Shown one piece after another: positions 22,011-32,195 of a stretch of DNA of 35,986 nt. The stretch is taken from positions 1 to 35,986 of the forward strand of contig DATCGG010000228.1 of the NCBI GenBank assembly GCA_036509075.1, written 5' to 3'. This DNA comes from JAJKIV01 sp036509075. Lineage in GTDB: Bacteria; Gemmatimonadota; Gemmatimonadetes; Gemmatimonadales; Gemmatimonadaceae. The translations under genes and the position numbers were made by a program. The first letter of the stretch is position 1; every line of letters starts with the position of its first letter. The notes below the pieces were generated by a model. It worked only from the letters and a program-made list of their open reading frames with translations. It searched no databases and was not told the DNA's origin.

Positions 22011-24274
22011 GCGCTGAACTCCGCCACACGCCGCGCTGACTTCGCGAGCACCCGGTCGAACTCCGGTGTCCCACGCAGCGGTTCGAGGAACGGGCAGTGG
22101 ATGGCGAAGAACTCGTACGGATAGAAGCTCTTGTCCACCGCCATCTCGAACAGCTCCATACCTCGCGCCGTGTCGCCCGCCATCGCGAACGACTCGGCCA
22201 GGTGGAACAGGTGGTGGCCATCCAGCACCCGTATGTCTACCGGCGTGATCAAGGCCAGCGCGTCGTTCGGCCGCCCCTCGGCCGCCGCGACGAGTGCCCG
22301 CATCTGTGCCGTGTACGGCAGCTGCGGCGCGTGCTCGTTGAGCCAATCGGCCTGCCGTGCTGCATCCGCCGTGCGACCGACGAGCAAATAGTGATATGCG
22401 AGCGTCCAGCGGTGGATGAAGCTCTCCGGCTCCAGCTCGAGCGATCGCTCCTGCGACTCCAGCCCTTCCATTGGCCGCCCCACGAACCACGTCGTGACGC
22501 CGGCCAGCATTCCGGCGAGCGGCGAGTGCGGGTCGGTACCGACCACGCGCTGGCTCAGGCGGTACGCCTCGTCGGGCTGACCGGCGGCTATGAGCGAGAT
22601 TCCGAGGAAGAAGTGCACGTCGGCATCGGTGGGGTCCAGCTCCATCGCCGCTTTGAGCGATCGGACGCCTTCGCGTAGAGTGCCGCGCTCGTAGCCGATG
22701 AAGCCGAGCAGCGCGTGACCGTACGCGCGGTCCGGCGCCAGCGAGATCAGCGCGCGCGCCTCCGCCTCGGCGTCGTCGAGAAGCCGTGCTCCGCCGGTCA
22801 TACCGCTGCGTACGCGGATGATGAGCGACAGGGCGCGGAGTGCGCGAAGCGCGGGCACCTCGCCCTCGATCGCGATTGCCCGTTCGAGGAACGGCATGGC
22901 CCGATCCACGTTGTAGTGGCGGAGCTCCTGGCGGGCCTGGAGGAAGAGCTCGAACGCCCGGGGATCGGTGATGGGGCGGTCGCTCAGGCGTGTGTTCTCT
23001 TCGGGCGACAGGGTGACCTGAAGCGCGTCCACGATCGCGCGCGACACGCGCTCCTGCAAGTCGAACACGTCGTCCATCGTCCCGCTGTACTTCTCGGCCC
23101 AGAGCTGGGCGTCGGTTTGCGCATCGATGAGCTGCGCGGCTATTCGCAGCGCGTTGCCGGCGCGCCTGACGCTGCCGGTGAGCACGTAGCGAACACCGAG
23201 CTCGCGTCCGATCTCGCGGGCACTCTTGGTGCTCCCTTTGTGCTGCATCGACGACGTCCGCGAGATCACGCGCAGCGCACGGACGCGGGACAGGTCGGTG
23301 ATGAGCTCCTCGGTCAGGCCGTCGCTGAAGAACTCGTTGTCGGCGTCGGCGCTCATGTTCGTGAACGGCAGGACGGCGATCGACTTCTCGGCGGGCACCC
23401 GGGTTCGGCCCGGCGTGGCGACGCGGGGGCTGGACGTTGTTGCCGTTCGGAGGTCCGAGACGACCTGCGCCCCGGTCGCGTAGCGGGCGCCGGGCTCCTT
23501 CTCCAACAGTCGCGCGACCAGGTCGCTGACGTCCGCGGGAACGTCGCCGCGAGTGTCGGCCACCGCGGGCGGCGAGTAGATGAACCGGCGGGCAATCGTC
23601 GCCTGGGCGGACGCGCCCGTGAACGCGGCCTCGCCCGTGAGCATCTCGTACAGCACGCACCCTAACGCGAAGAGGTCGCTACGGCCGTCGAGCTCGTCGC
23701 CCGTCGCCTGCTCGGGGCTCATGTACGCCGGCGTTCCGACTGTGACGCCAATCTGCGTGAACGTCGAGGTCTCACTCGCGGCGGCCACGATCGCTTTGCC
23801 GATGCCGAAGTCCGCCACGACCGCGTGCCCCTCGTGCAGCAGAATGTTCTCGGGCTTGATGTCGCGGTGGACGACGTCGTGGCGGTGCGCGTAGTCGAGC
23901 GCGTCCGCGACCTCGGCGGCGATGCGCACAGCGTCGTCGACGGGGAGGGTGTGGTCAACCGTCAGCCGGTCGCGCAGCGTATGGCCCTGCATCACGGGCA
24001 TGACGAAATACAGGAATCCGTCGCATTCGCCGGAGTCGTAGAGCGGGAGGATGTGCGGGTGGTTGAGCTTCGCCGCCATCCGGATTTCCCGTACGAACCG
24101 CTGCCGACCTAACGACTCAGCCAGTTCGGGGCTGAGTACCTTGACGGCGACATCCCGCTCGTGCCTAACGTCGCGCGCGAGGTACACGGTTGCCATGCCA
24201 CCCCGCCCGAGCTCGCGCTCGATCCGGTAGCGGTCGGCGAGGGTGGTCGTCAGGCGCTCGGAGGGCTCGATCAT
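22007..24274 (-). CDS. Cytoplasmic Ser/Thr protein kinase with TolB-like and TPR domains (kinase C)
   Basis: The 755-residue protein starts at the ATG overlapping the stop of kinase D (ATGA, 24271-24274). The kinase domain is intact: GRGGMATVY, Lys45, HRD Asp138, DFG Asp155 and SPEQATGD. Unlike its neighbours it has no membrane helix. About residues 296-430 form a TolB-N/FlgO-like domain (EKSIAVLPFTNMSADADNEF, GVRYVLTGSVRRAGNALRIA), the type seen in CadC-like and adenylate-cyclase-linked TPR proteins. About 460-740 are TPR repeats (ALLGFIGYERGTLREGVRSL; RWTLAYHYLLVGRTADAARQ). TPRs bind partner proteins, so it may be a cytosolic hub for the receptor kinases encoded beside it. It ends FDRVLAKSARRVAEFSA, without the usual MGLP tail; that tail is found just downstream in another frame. 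Confidence 0.93.
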   Translation of the reverse strand: MIEPSERLTTTLADRYRIERELGRGGMATVYLARDVRHERDVAVKVLSPELAESLGRQRFVREIRMAAKLNHPHILPLYDSGECDGFLYFVMPVMQGHTLRDRLTVDHTLPVDDAVRIAAEVADALDYAHRHDVVHRDIKPENILLHEGHAVVADFGIGKAIVAAASETSTFTQIGVTVGTPAYMSPEQATGDELDGRSDLFALGCVLYEMLTGEAAFTGASAQATIARRFIYSPPAVADTRGDVPADVSDLVARLLEKEPGARYATGAQVVSDLRTATTSSPRVATPGRTRVPAEKSIAVLPFTNMSADADNEFFSDGLTEELITDLSRVRALRVISRTSSMQHKGSTKSAREIGRELGVRYVLTGSVRRAGNALRIAAQLIDAQTDAQLWAEKYSGTMDDVFDLQERVSRAIVDALQVTLSPEENTRLSDRPITDPRAFELFLQARQELRHYNVDRAMPFLERAIAIEGEVPALRALRALSLIIRVRSGMTGGARLLDDAEAEARALISLAPDRAYGHALLGFIGYERGTLREGVRSLKAAMELDPTDADVHFFLGISLIAAGQPDEAYRLSQRVVGTDPHSPLAGMLAGVTTWFVGRPMEGLESQERSLELEPESFIHRWTLAYHYLLVGRTADAARQADWLNEHAPQLPYTAQMRALVAAAEGRPNDALALITPVDIRVLDGHHLFHLAESFAMAGDTARGMELFEMAVDKSFYPYEFFAIHCPFLEPLRGTPEFDRVLAKSARRVAEFSA

Positions 24275-26865
24275 GGTACGGCCCTCGCCTTCAGTTCCTC
24301 GAACCAATTCAGGACAACGTGTATCTCTCGAGGCGACGCGTCGGGATTTCGGGCGGGGTACAGAAACCGCCTGCCGTCGGCCGATACCGCGAACCCGTAG
24401 TCGAGCGTTGCCAGATCCGGTCTGGCGAACAGCGGGCGCGGCACCGTCCAGTCGAATCCGGTCCGAGTCGACACCGACGTCGCCATCACCGTGTCGCTCT
24501 TCAGGAAGAACAGCTCCCCGCTTCGCGCCGACCACTGCGGGAGCCGGCCGCCCGTCGTCGAGATTTGTTGCTTCCCGCTGAGCGCCGGAAAGGAAATGGC
24601 GTACACTTCCTCGCGTCCGGTCTCTTCCGTCGTGTAGGCCAGCCACCGACCGTCGGGCGAGAACTGCGCGTTCGTTCTTCCCCTGCTCACCGTGTCCACG
24701 CGCTGGCTCTCCAAGTCCAGGACGCGCAAGCCGCCGTCGTCAATCGCCAGCGCCGATCCGTCGGGCGACCAGTCGAGGGGAATGGCCGATCGTCCTTTGC
24801 CGGCCGCGTAGGTCTGCTCGACCGCACCTTGGCCGTCCGCGGACCGCGTCACAATGCGGGTGTCGTTGGCCGCTACAATGAGCCGGTACGTCACACGCCG
24901 CCCGTCACGGGACCACGTCGGATTGTCCTCGGTCTTCGTATCGAACGTCAGGCGACGCTGCTCCCCCGTCGCCACATCGAACCGCGCGATATCCGCACTC
25001 GGCGACGCCACATAGGTCACGGCGTAGCGTTCGTCGGGTGACAGGCGGATGCCCTCTACGGTGACCGGTTCGCCGACATGACCGATGACCTTCCCCTGTC
25101 GGTCCACCCACGTCAGCTGATGCAGCCGCCAGCTCGATCCGCGGATGTACGCGAACGTACCGGCATCGGAGATGGCAAAGGAGCCGGCGCCACCCCAGTA
25201 GCCGGTCTGAACGCCTTCCGCGACCGTGAAGGCAGGTCCCGTTAGGCGCCGCCGTCGGAGGTCGAACGGGACCGCCTCCATCGTCCCGTCGGCTCGGATG
25301 TAGACCACGTGACCCGTCGGGACGTATCGGCCGTCGGTGCCGCCGCTCACGACGGTGGTTCGCTCCCCGCTCGTCAGGTCCTCGAGCACGATCCGCGCGT
25401 CGTGCCACATCATGCTCGGCCCCATGATCGTGTAGAGCACCGACCGGCCACCTTCGAGCAGCTGCGGCCACATGTGCGCGGCCACGGCGCCTCCCGAATC
25501 CAGCTTCGTGATGACGGTCCACGTTGTGTCGCCGGCTCGTCGGCGGGAGAGACCGGGCAGCGACCATCCCCCCGTGACAATATCCTCCCCGATTGGACGA
25601 GCGGACACGTTCGCGACCGGTCCGCCGGAGAGTGACACTATCCGCCAGTCACGCCCGAAGCGGCCGGAATTGCCGACCAGCATGGATTGTCCGTCCTTCA
25701 GGAACTGCGCGCAACACCCCATCGCGAAGGCGCCGAGCGGCTCGGGTCCGTCGCGCTCGAGCCGTCGCCGGTACAGGATGCCGTCCTGGAAGTAGGCGAG
25801 GGAGCGGCCATCGGGCGCGATCGACAACATCGGGACAATACCCGCGACGTCGAGGCCGCCCGGGACCGGAATCGTGAAGTGCGTGACGGGCGCCGGCGCA
25901 TCTGCCCTGTTTGTGTGCAGTCCCCAGCCGATGGCGCCGCCTCCCACGAGGAGTCCAAGCGCCACGGCCCATCGCGCGGCAGGCGTGGTGAGCGCCGTCC
26001 CCCGCTGCGCCACGGCTGGCCGGGCTCGATGCATGGTGACATGGGGGTCTCTCAGCGCTTCCGCGAACTTCGCGGCGCTCTCGAATCGGTCCGCGGGGAG
26101 CTTTTCGAGGCCCTGCGCTACGGCGGCCGCGATGTGCGCCGGTACCGCCTTGCGCCGCCGGGTCAGCGGCTGCACCTCCTCGGTGACGATCTTCATGATG
26201 ATCTGCTGGGCGGAGCCGCCGCTGTGCGGCGGCTCGCCGGCGAGCATCTCGTAGAGCACGCTGGCGAGCGAGTAGATGTCCGACCGCGCCGTGATCGTTT
26301 CCGCGGTGGCCTGCTCGGGGCTCATGTAGTGGGGTGTGCCTAACGATAGTCCGCTCTCGGTGATCCGTCCGTCGGCGGCGGCGCTCACCGCCAGCGCGAT
26401 CCCGAAGTCCGCGACCACCGGGCGGCCCTCGTGCAGCAGGATGTTCTCGGGCTTGATGTCGCGATGCACCACCCCGCGGCGATGGGCATAGTCCAGCGCG
26501 TCCGCAACGTCGATCGCGATCTTGATCCCGTCATCTATGCCGAGTTGCGTCTCGCGGTCGAGCTTCGCCCTGAGGGTCTCGCCGTCGATGAACGGCATGA
26601 CGTAATAGAGAAACCCATCGACGCTCCCGGAATCGAACAGCGGGAGGATGTGCGGATGCTGGAGTGAGGCCGTGGTCTTGATCTCGACCACGAAGCGCTC
26701 GGCACCCAACACGGCGGCCAGCTCGGGCTTCAGAACCTTGAGCGCGACCTCCCGGTCGTGCCTAACGTCGCGGGCGAGGTAGACAGTCGCCATGCCGCCT
26801 TGGCCGAGCTCACGCTCGATCTGGTAGCGGTCGGCAAGTGCGGTAACGAGACGAGGCATGATCAT
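24271..26865 (-). CDS. Receptor Ser/Thr protein kinase with extracytoplasmic propeller (kinase D)
   Basis: The 864-residue protein starts at ATG 26863-26865, overlapping the stop of kinase E by ATGA; a second ATG two codons on is an alternative. Kinase domain: GQGGMATVY, Lys43, HRD Asp136, DFG Asp153, SPEQATAE. There is one membrane helix (about 298-316, RWAVALGLLVGGGAIGWGL), then propeller blades with PD40-type signatures (MLSIAPDGRSLAYFQDG, RLSPDERYAVTYV, LDWSPDGSALAIDD, QFSPDGRWLAYTTEETGREE). The tail is HVVLNWFEELKARAVP, shared in form by three neighbours. The kinase half is very close to that of kinase E (both have VLKPELAAVLGAERFVVEIK), pointing to a recent tandem duplication, whereas the sensors differ. 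The ligand is unknown. Confidence 0.94.
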   Translation of the reverse strand: MIMPRLVTALADRYQIERELGQGGMATVYLARDVRHDREVALKVLKPELAAVLGAERFVVEIKTTASLQHPHILPLFDSGSVDGFLYYVMPFIDGETLRAKLDRETQLGIDDGIKIAIDVADALDYAHRRGVVHRDIKPENILLHEGRPVVADFGIALAVSAAADGRITESGLSLGTPHYMSPEQATAETITARSDIYSLASVLYEMLAGEPPHSGGSAQQIIMKIVTEEVQPLTRRRKAVPAHIAAAVAQGLEKLPADRFESAAKFAEALRDPHVTMHRARPAVAQRGTALTTPAARWAVALGLLVGGGAIGWGLHTNRADAPAPVTHFTIPVPGGLDVAGIVPMLSIAPDGRSLAYFQDGILYRRRLERDGPEPLGAFAMGCCAQFLKDGQSMLVGNSGRFGRDWRIVSLSGGPVANVSARPIGEDIVTGGWSLPGLSRRRAGDTTWTVITKLDSGGAVAAHMWPQLLEGGRSVLYTIMGPSMMWHDARIVLEDLTSGERTTVVSGGTDGRYVPTGHVVYIRADGTMEAVPFDLRRRRLTGPAFTVAEGVQTGYWGGAGSFAISDAGTFAYIRGSSWRLHQLTWVDRQGKVIGHVGEPVTVEGIRLSPDERYAVTYVASPSADIARFDVATGEQRRLTFDTKTEDNPTWSRDGRRVTYRLIVAANDTRIVTRSADGQGAVEQTYAAGKGRSAIPLDWSPDGSALAIDDGGLRVLDLESQRVDTVSRGRTNAQFSPDGRWLAYTTEETGREEVYAISFPALSGKQQISTTGGRLPQWSARSGELFFLKSDTVMATSVSTRTGFDWTVPRPLFARPDLATLDYGFAVSADGRRFLYPARNPDASPREIHVVLNWFEELKARAVP

Positions 26866-29552
26866 CGGGCGGCCGTCCGCTGACGCAACTCCGTCAGGAA
26901 ATTCTCCACCAACACCAGCGAGACCGGCATCGCCCCTGTCGCCGTACCAACGCGCAGCATCAGGAAGCGCTGTCCGTCCGGCGTCACGTCGTAGGCCTGT
27001 CCCCAGGGGGAGAGGAAGTAGCCGCTGGCGGAGAACAATCGCTCCTTGGACGCGATCCCGAAACTCGGACTGGTCGTCACGTGGGCCGATTGCATCTGGT
27101 TCGCAGCATCGAGGTAGAAGAGCTCGTTGCCTTGTGCACTCCAATGCGGCGACGATCCACCGTCGGTGGAAACCTGCCATTTCGCCGACTGGGCATCGGG
27201 AAACGGCCTAACGAATACCTCGAAGCGGCCCGTCTCGTCCGACGCATACGCCAACCACTTGCCGTCGGGAGACAAGGACGGGCTGCGCTCGCGGAACGAG
27301 GTCGCCACCACCGACTTCGGAACGCTGTCCACGCCGCGCTTCATCGCGAGGATGTCGCAACAGACGTCGTCGGCCGAGCGCAGCACCAGCCACTGACCGT
27401 CCCGAGACTCGAACCCTTCACCCAACCCGCGCGGATCCGACGCGACCTTCTGGGCCGGAGCACTGCCGTCGGCGCGCTGGCGATAGAGCGCGAGCGAGCC
27501 GCTTCGGTTGGAGATGAAGAAGACATCCCGGCCATCGCGCGACCAGCTCGGCCGTAGGTTGTTGGTCCCCTCGTACGTGAGACGCGAGAGCGGCCCGCCG
27601 TTGAGCCGCTTGATCCAGATATCGGGCACGCTGGTGTTGGACTTGACGTTGATGAACTCGACCGCCACCTGCGATCCGTCCGGAGAGAGCGCCACGGAAT
27701 ACGCCAAACCGTCGGGCCACTGCGCGTCCATGGTCGTGGCCACGCCGGCGCGCGTGAGCCACGTGGGCTCGGCGATCGTGGACTGGTAGTCGGTCGTGTA
27801 GAGCAGCGATCCCGTCGAGGAAAGCGCGAGGTCGACGACGCCGAAAGCGCCGATGCCGATCCCTCGCCAGAGCGGCACGGGCGATCCGATCATCTCGAGC
27901 CGGTCGGGGTCGAAACGGGACGCCATGAGCGACCCATCCGCCGTGACGAAGAGCAGATACCCGGGAGGGGAGTAGCGTGCCACCAATGCCTGGACGAGCG
28001 ACTTTGTCTTTCTGGTGCGGAGGTCGGTGACCATGATGCGGAAGTCACCGATGTTGTCGCCGATGTGCCTAACGCGAAACAGCATCCCGGCGCCTCCCGG
28101 TAGGATCTCGGGCCAGGCAGCCCCTACCTCTCGCTGCAGCGTGTCGAGCCGGTACACCACTTCCCGGCCCGTGCCATCCGGCCTGACGCGCGACAGCGTC
28201 GTGAGTCCGTCGAAGTAGATGAAGCCGTCTTCGCTCCACACCGCTCCACCGCCAGACACGGCATCCCCGCCAACCACTCGCGTCGAGCCGCCGCCGGCTG
28301 GAGCGACCAGTCGTAGCTCGAACGGGTTCACGGTGAGGTATCCAATGCGAGTTCCGTCCGGTGACAGGAACGGACTCGACGCCCCTTCGGTGCCCGGGAT
28401 CGGCACGGGCTCGAGGGCGTCGAGCGACCGACGCCACAGCTGCGTTCCGCCGTTGCCGGGTCCCACGTAGAGGAACGATCGCCCATCGACCGCCCAGGCG
28501 AGTCGCGTCCCGCCCGGCGCGGTCAGCCCCTTTGACGGGGGAAGCGCGAGGCTGATACGGGAAACCGGTGCTGGCGCCGCCTGCTGACGGCCCTTCACGG
28601 CCATGGCGATCGAGGCGATCGTGACGACGCCGAGGCCGGCAATGATCGCTGCGGCGTAACGATGCCAGCCCTGCGGCGACGCGGTGCCGGCGGCAGTCGT
28701 CATCCCGGACGTCGTGAACGCCGGATTGCCTAACGCGTCGGCGAAGCCCTTCGCGGTTTCGAAGCGGTCGGCGGGCAGCTTCTCCAGCGCGACGGCCAGC
28801 GCCGCCGACACGTTCGGTGGTACGGCTTTCCGGTACCGCGTCACCGGTTCCACCGGCTCGGCGATGATCTTCATGATGATCTGCTGCGCCGACCCGCCGA
28901 GGTGCGGGGGCTGGCCGGCGAGCATCTCGTAGAGTACCGACGCCAGCGAGTAGATGTCGGACCGCGCCGACAGGTCCTTGTCCGCGGTGGCCTGCTCTGG
29001 CGACATGTAGTGCGGCGTGCCTAACGACAACCCGGTTTCGGTCATGCGCCCACCGGCGGCGGCACTCACGGCGAGCGCGATCCCGAAGTCCGCCACCACC
29101 GGCCGCCCGTCGTGCAGCAGAATGTTCTCGGGCTTGATGTCGCGATGGATGACGCCGTGCCGGTGTGCGTAGTCGAGCGCATCGGCCACGTCGCGTGTGA
29201 TGCGCACGGCCTCGTCCACGCCGAGCTGCGTCTCCCGATCGAGCCGGGCGCGCAGCGTCTCGCCGTCGATGAACGGCATGACGTAGTACAGGAATCCATC
29301 CGCTTCCCCCGAGTCGAACAGTGGCAGGATGTGCGGATGCTGCAGCGCCGCCGTCGTCTTGATCTCGACCACGAACCGCTCGGCGCCCAGCACGGCGGCG
29401 AGCTCCGGCTTCAGAACCTTGACCGCCACCTTGCGATCGTGCTTGAGGTCCTGCGCGAGGTAGACGGTCGCCATGCCGCCCTGACCGAGCTCGCGCTCGA
29501 TGCGGTAGCGATCCGCGAGCGCCGCAGCGAGTCGGTCCACGGTGGTCGTCAT
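26862..29552 (-). CDS. Receptor Ser/Thr protein kinase with extracytoplasmic propeller (kinase E)
   Basis: The 896-residue protein has the kinase domain GQGGMATVY, Lys45, HRD Asp138 (GVIHRDIKPEN), DFG Asp155 and SPEQATADK. One membrane helix follows (about 299-318, YAAAIIAGLGVVTIASIAMA). The propeller shows PFLSPDGTRIGYLTV, VALSPDGSQVAVEF, RPSWSRDGRDVFFISNRSGS and PSLSPDGKWLAYASDETGRF, with VDLALSSTGSLLYTTDYQ in mid-domain, and ends LVENFLTELRQRTAAR. It begins six bases after the stop of kinase F, the only joint in the upstream run that is a short gap instead of an ATGA overlap; a CGTTAGG word spans that joint (29558-29564). The stop overlaps the start of kinase D. The signal sensed is not known. 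Confidence 0.94.
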   Translation of the reverse strand: MTTTVDRLAAALADRYRIERELGQGGMATVYLAQDLKHDRKVAVKVLKPELAAVLGAERFVVEIKTTAALQHPHILPLFDSGEADGFLYYVMPFIDGETLRARLDRETQLGVDEAVRITRDVADALDYAHRHGVIHRDIKPENILLHDGRPVVADFGIALAVSAAAGGRMTETGLSLGTPHYMSPEQATADKDLSARSDIYSLASVLYEMLAGQPPHLGGSAQQIIMKIIAEPVEPVTRYRKAVPPNVSAALAVALEKLPADRFETAKGFADALGNPAFTTSGMTTAAGTASPQGWHRYAAAIIAGLGVVTIASIAMAVKGRQQAAPAPVSRISLALPPSKGLTAPGGTRLAWAVDGRSFLYVGPGNGGTQLWRRSLDALEPVPIPGTEGASSPFLSPDGTRIGYLTVNPFELRLVAPAGGGSTRVVGGDAVSGGGAVWSEDGFIYFDGLTTLSRVRPDGTGREVVYRLDTLQREVGAAWPEILPGGAGMLFRVRHIGDNIGDFRIMVTDLRTRKTKSLVQALVARYSPPGYLLFVTADGSLMASRFDPDRLEMIGSPVPLWRGIGIGAFGVVDLALSSTGSLLYTTDYQSTIAEPTWLTRAGVATTMDAQWPDGLAYSVALSPDGSQVAVEFINVKSNTSVPDIWIKRLNGGPLSRLTYEGTNNLRPSWSRDGRDVFFISNRSGSLALYRQRADGSAPAQKVASDPRGLGEGFESRDGQWLVLRSADDVCCDILAMKRGVDSVPKSVVATSFRERSPSLSPDGKWLAYASDETGRFEVFVRPFPDAQSAKWQVSTDGGSSPHWSAQGNELFYLDAANQMQSAHVTTSPSFGIASKERLFSASGYFLSPWGQAYDVTPDGQRFLMLRVGTATGAMPVSLVLVENFLTELRQRTAAR

Positions 29553-29558
29553 GCGCGC

Positions 29559-32195
29559 CTAACGGGTCGCCGCCGCGGTGCGGCGGAATTCGTCGAGCCA
29601 GTTCATGAGCACGATGATCCGCGCACCCGCCGTCCCCACCGCCTGGGTCAGCACCATGCGGCCCGATCGACGATCGACGTCCCATGCCTCGCCAAGCTGG
29701 GGAATCGTCGCGACGACCTCGCTCGAACCGACGGTGAACGGCGGGCCCGGGTTCACGTGCACCGCGTCGATCGTCGCGAGGTCGGTGCCCAGGTAGAAGA
29801 TCGTCCGACCATCCCCGGACCAGCGCGCGTGCTGACCGCCCTTGGTCGAGATCCGCCACTGGCCGCCCGTGCCTGACGGGAAGGGACGCACGTAGATCTC
29901 CGACGTTCCATTCTCGTTCGCCGTGAACGATACGTAATGACCGTCGGGCGAGACGATCGGGTTGTTCACGCCCTCCTGGGACTCGAGGAACATCCGCGGC
30001 GTCGCATTCGGCGACCGTGGGTCGGTGATGGCGATGCTGCCGCCCGTGAAGCCCGCGCCGCGCAAGCCTCTGGGAATCGCATTCGACGCGAATACGAACA
30101 CCGAATCCGCCGGCCACGACCAGCCGTGCTGATCGTTAGGCATGCGCACGATCCGGACGGGTTTCGTGCTCCGGTCCACCGGCTGCACGAAGATGTCCTC
30201 GGCGTCCGAGCCTTCGGCTTCCGCCGTGAATGCGAGACGCGTTCCGTCGGGCGACCACACCGGCGAGTGGCCACCTCCCTCCAGCGTGAACCGCGTCAAC
30301 GTGCCGAGGCCCAGGTCGTAGATCGCGGTGTGTCGATTGGTGCCACGCGCTGCGCCGAACGTCAGTGCGAGCGAACGACCGTCGGGGGAAAACCGTGCAT
30401 AGCTCGTGATCTTTGGAGCGATCGGCAGCGTGTCGATCTTCCCCCGTGGATCGCGCATGAGCAGGCGGTACTCCGGCTCGACGCCGGACCGGTACACGAG
30501 CGTTCCGTTTCGCGCGATCACGAACGGCGCGACATTCCCCGACATTTGGGCGTCGGGCACGACCGGGATCGGCGTGCCCGACACGGTGTGGCGCCTAACG
30601 TCGAAGCGCACGGCAAAGAGGCCGCCGTTCGGGTGGCCGTACACGATGTGCCCCGTCGGCACGTACTGTCCTTCGGTCGCCTCCTCGAGCACCGTGAACG
30701 CCGAGTCCGATGCGAGGTCGTAGTACGCGAGCTGCGACCCGCGCTGCGTGTCCACATACAGCACGCCGCGACCGTCTGGTGTGACCCGAGGAGAGCCGGC
30801 AAAGCGCGCGCCCTTGAGCAGGCGTGGCGGGCCGCCGGCAGGCGGAATGAGGTAGACGCGATTCCCGCTCTCGAAAACGATGCTGCCGTCCTCGCCCCAG
30901 CTCAACCGTCCGGCCAGGAGTGAATCGCCTGGAACCAACGCGAGCGCCGAGCCACCCGCGACCGCAATCTTCCGGAGGTGGCCGTTCGACTGGAATGCAA
31001 TCCACTCCCCGTCGGGCGAGAACGACGGCGACTCGGCCTCCTGCGTCCCGGGGAACAGGCGATACTCGCGCTGGCCGGCGTCGCGAACCACGAGGCCTTC
31101 CGAGGTGGCGAACGCGAAGCGCGCGCCGTCAGGCGACACGGCGAATCGCCCGAGGTCAGGGTTCGCGGTCGGTACCTCGAGCATGAGCGCCACGAGTCGT
31201 CGCGGCTCGGCAGCCCGGCCTTGTCGCCACGACCAGATGCCGGCGGCGATGCCTAACAGCGCGAGCGCCGCCCCGCCAACCAGCGCGGCTCGGCCCAATC
31301 CCGACGTGTCGCGCCTCGAGTCTGCTGCCGGTGCCGGAATGGCTGGCGCGGCCCAGGTGAACGTCGGGTTCTGCAGCGCACTGGCGAGCTCGCGAGCACT
31401 CGACGGTCGATCGGCCGGCAGCTTCGAGAGCGCCTGGGCGATCGCGGCGTCGACGTGGGGCGGGACCGAGTCACGGAGCCGCGCGAGCGGCGACGGTTTC
31501 TCCGTGATCACCTTCGCGACGATGGCCTGCGCCGTGGGACCTGTAAATGGCGGCTCGCCAGCGAGCATCTCGTACGTCACCGCGCCTAACGCGTAGATGT
31601 CGGCACGGGCGTCGACGTTCCTGTCGCCCATGGCCTGTTCGGGCGCCATGTACTGCGGGGTGCCGAGCGAGAGGCCGGTCTGGGTCATGCGCTGGCCGCC
31701 GGCCTGCTGCACGGCCAGCGCGATGCCGAAGTCGGCAACGAGTGCGTGTCCGCCCTGCAGGAGAACGTTCTCCGGCTTGATGTCGCGGTGGACGACGCCG
31801 CGCTCGTGAGCGTACTGCAGTGCGTCGGCCACTTCACGAGCGATCGCGAGCGCGTCCGCGACGGGCAGCTGCTTCTCCCGTTCGAGCCGGCTTCGGAGCG
31901 GTTCACCGTCGACGAACGGCATCACATAGAACAATTGGCCATCGGCCGAGCCCGAGTCGAACAGCGGCAGGATGTGCGGATGCTGGAGGCTCGCGGTGAG
32001 CTCGATCTCCTTGAGAAACCGCTCCGGGCCGAGCACGGCGGAGAGCTCGGGGTGCAGGACCTTGAGCGCCACCTTGCGCCGGTGCCTGACGTCCTCGGCG
32101 AGGTAGACCGTCGCCATGCCGCCCTGACCCAATTCCCGGTCGATCCGGTATCGGTCAGCGAGCGCGGCGACAAAACGGTCGGCGGTCGAGCTCAT
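29559..32195 (-). CDS. Receptor Ser/Thr protein kinase with extracytoplasmic propeller (kinase F)
   Basis: The 878-residue protein starts at ATG 32193-32195, overlapping the stop of kinase G by ATGA; the frame continues upstream but only as antisense-like shadow. Kinase domain: GQGGMATVY, Lys45, HRD Asp138, DFG Asp155, and APEQAMGD with a true APE. There is one membrane helix (about 303-322, AALVGGAALALLGIAAGIWS). The propeller has RFAVSPDGARFAFATSEG, SPSFSPDGEWIAFQSNG, ARFSPDGRSLALTF, SPVWSPDGTRLAFTAEAEG and NPIVSPDGHYVSFTANENGT, and the tail is IIVLMNWLDEFRRTAAATR. In its activation segment (QRMTQTGLSLGTPQYM) it is closest to kinase G, while D and E share a different form, so the run holds at least two sub-pairs. 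Confidence 0.94.
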   Translation of the reverse strand: MSSTADRFVAALADRYRIDRELGQGGMATVYLAEDVRHRRKVALKVLHPELSAVLGPERFLKEIELTASLQHPHILPLFDSGSADGQLFYVMPFVDGEPLRSRLEREKQLPVADALAIAREVADALQYAHERGVVHRDIKPENVLLQGGHALVADFGIALAVQQAGGQRMTQTGLSLGTPQYMAPEQAMGDRNVDARADIYALGAVTYEMLAGEPPFTGPTAQAIVAKVITEKPSPLARLRDSVPPHVDAAIAQALSKLPADRPSSARELASALQNPTFTWAAPAIPAPAADSRRDTSGLGRAALVGGAALALLGIAAGIWSWRQGRAAEPRRLVALMLEVPTANPDLGRFAVSPDGARFAFATSEGLVVRDAGQREYRLFPGTQEAESPSFSPDGEWIAFQSNGHLRKIAVAGGSALALVPGDSLLAGRLSWGEDGSIVFESGNRVYLIPPAGGPPRLLKGARFAGSPRVTPDGRGVLYVDTQRGSQLAYYDLASDSAFTVLEEATEGQYVPTGHIVYGHPNGGLFAVRFDVRRHTVSGTPIPVVPDAQMSGNVAPFVIARNGTLVYRSGVEPEYRLLMRDPRGKIDTLPIAPKITSYARFSPDGRSLALTFGAARGTNRHTAIYDLGLGTLTRFTLEGGGHSPVWSPDGTRLAFTAEAEGSDAEDIFVQPVDRSTKPVRIVRMPNDQHGWSWPADSVFVFASNAIPRGLRGAGFTGGSIAITDPRSPNATPRMFLESQEGVNNPIVSPDGHYVSFTANENGTSEIYVRPFPSGTGGQWRISTKGGQHARWSGDGRTIFYLGTDLATIDAVHVNPGPPFTVGSSEVVATIPQLGEAWDVDRRSGRMVLTQAVGTAGARIIVLMNWLDEFRRTAAATR

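Noticed and set aside
21894..23660. 588-codon minus-strand frame over kinase C
   Set aside because: All but its last 38 codons are a shadow of kinase C. Only the tail 21894-22010, outside kinase C, looks meaningful, and it is listed separately.
28069..30117. 682-codon minus-strand frame spanning two kinase genes
   Set aside because: It is in a shifted frame over kinases E and F, both of which have full kinase and propeller motifs in their own frames. The product is Arg/Gly-rich nonsense.
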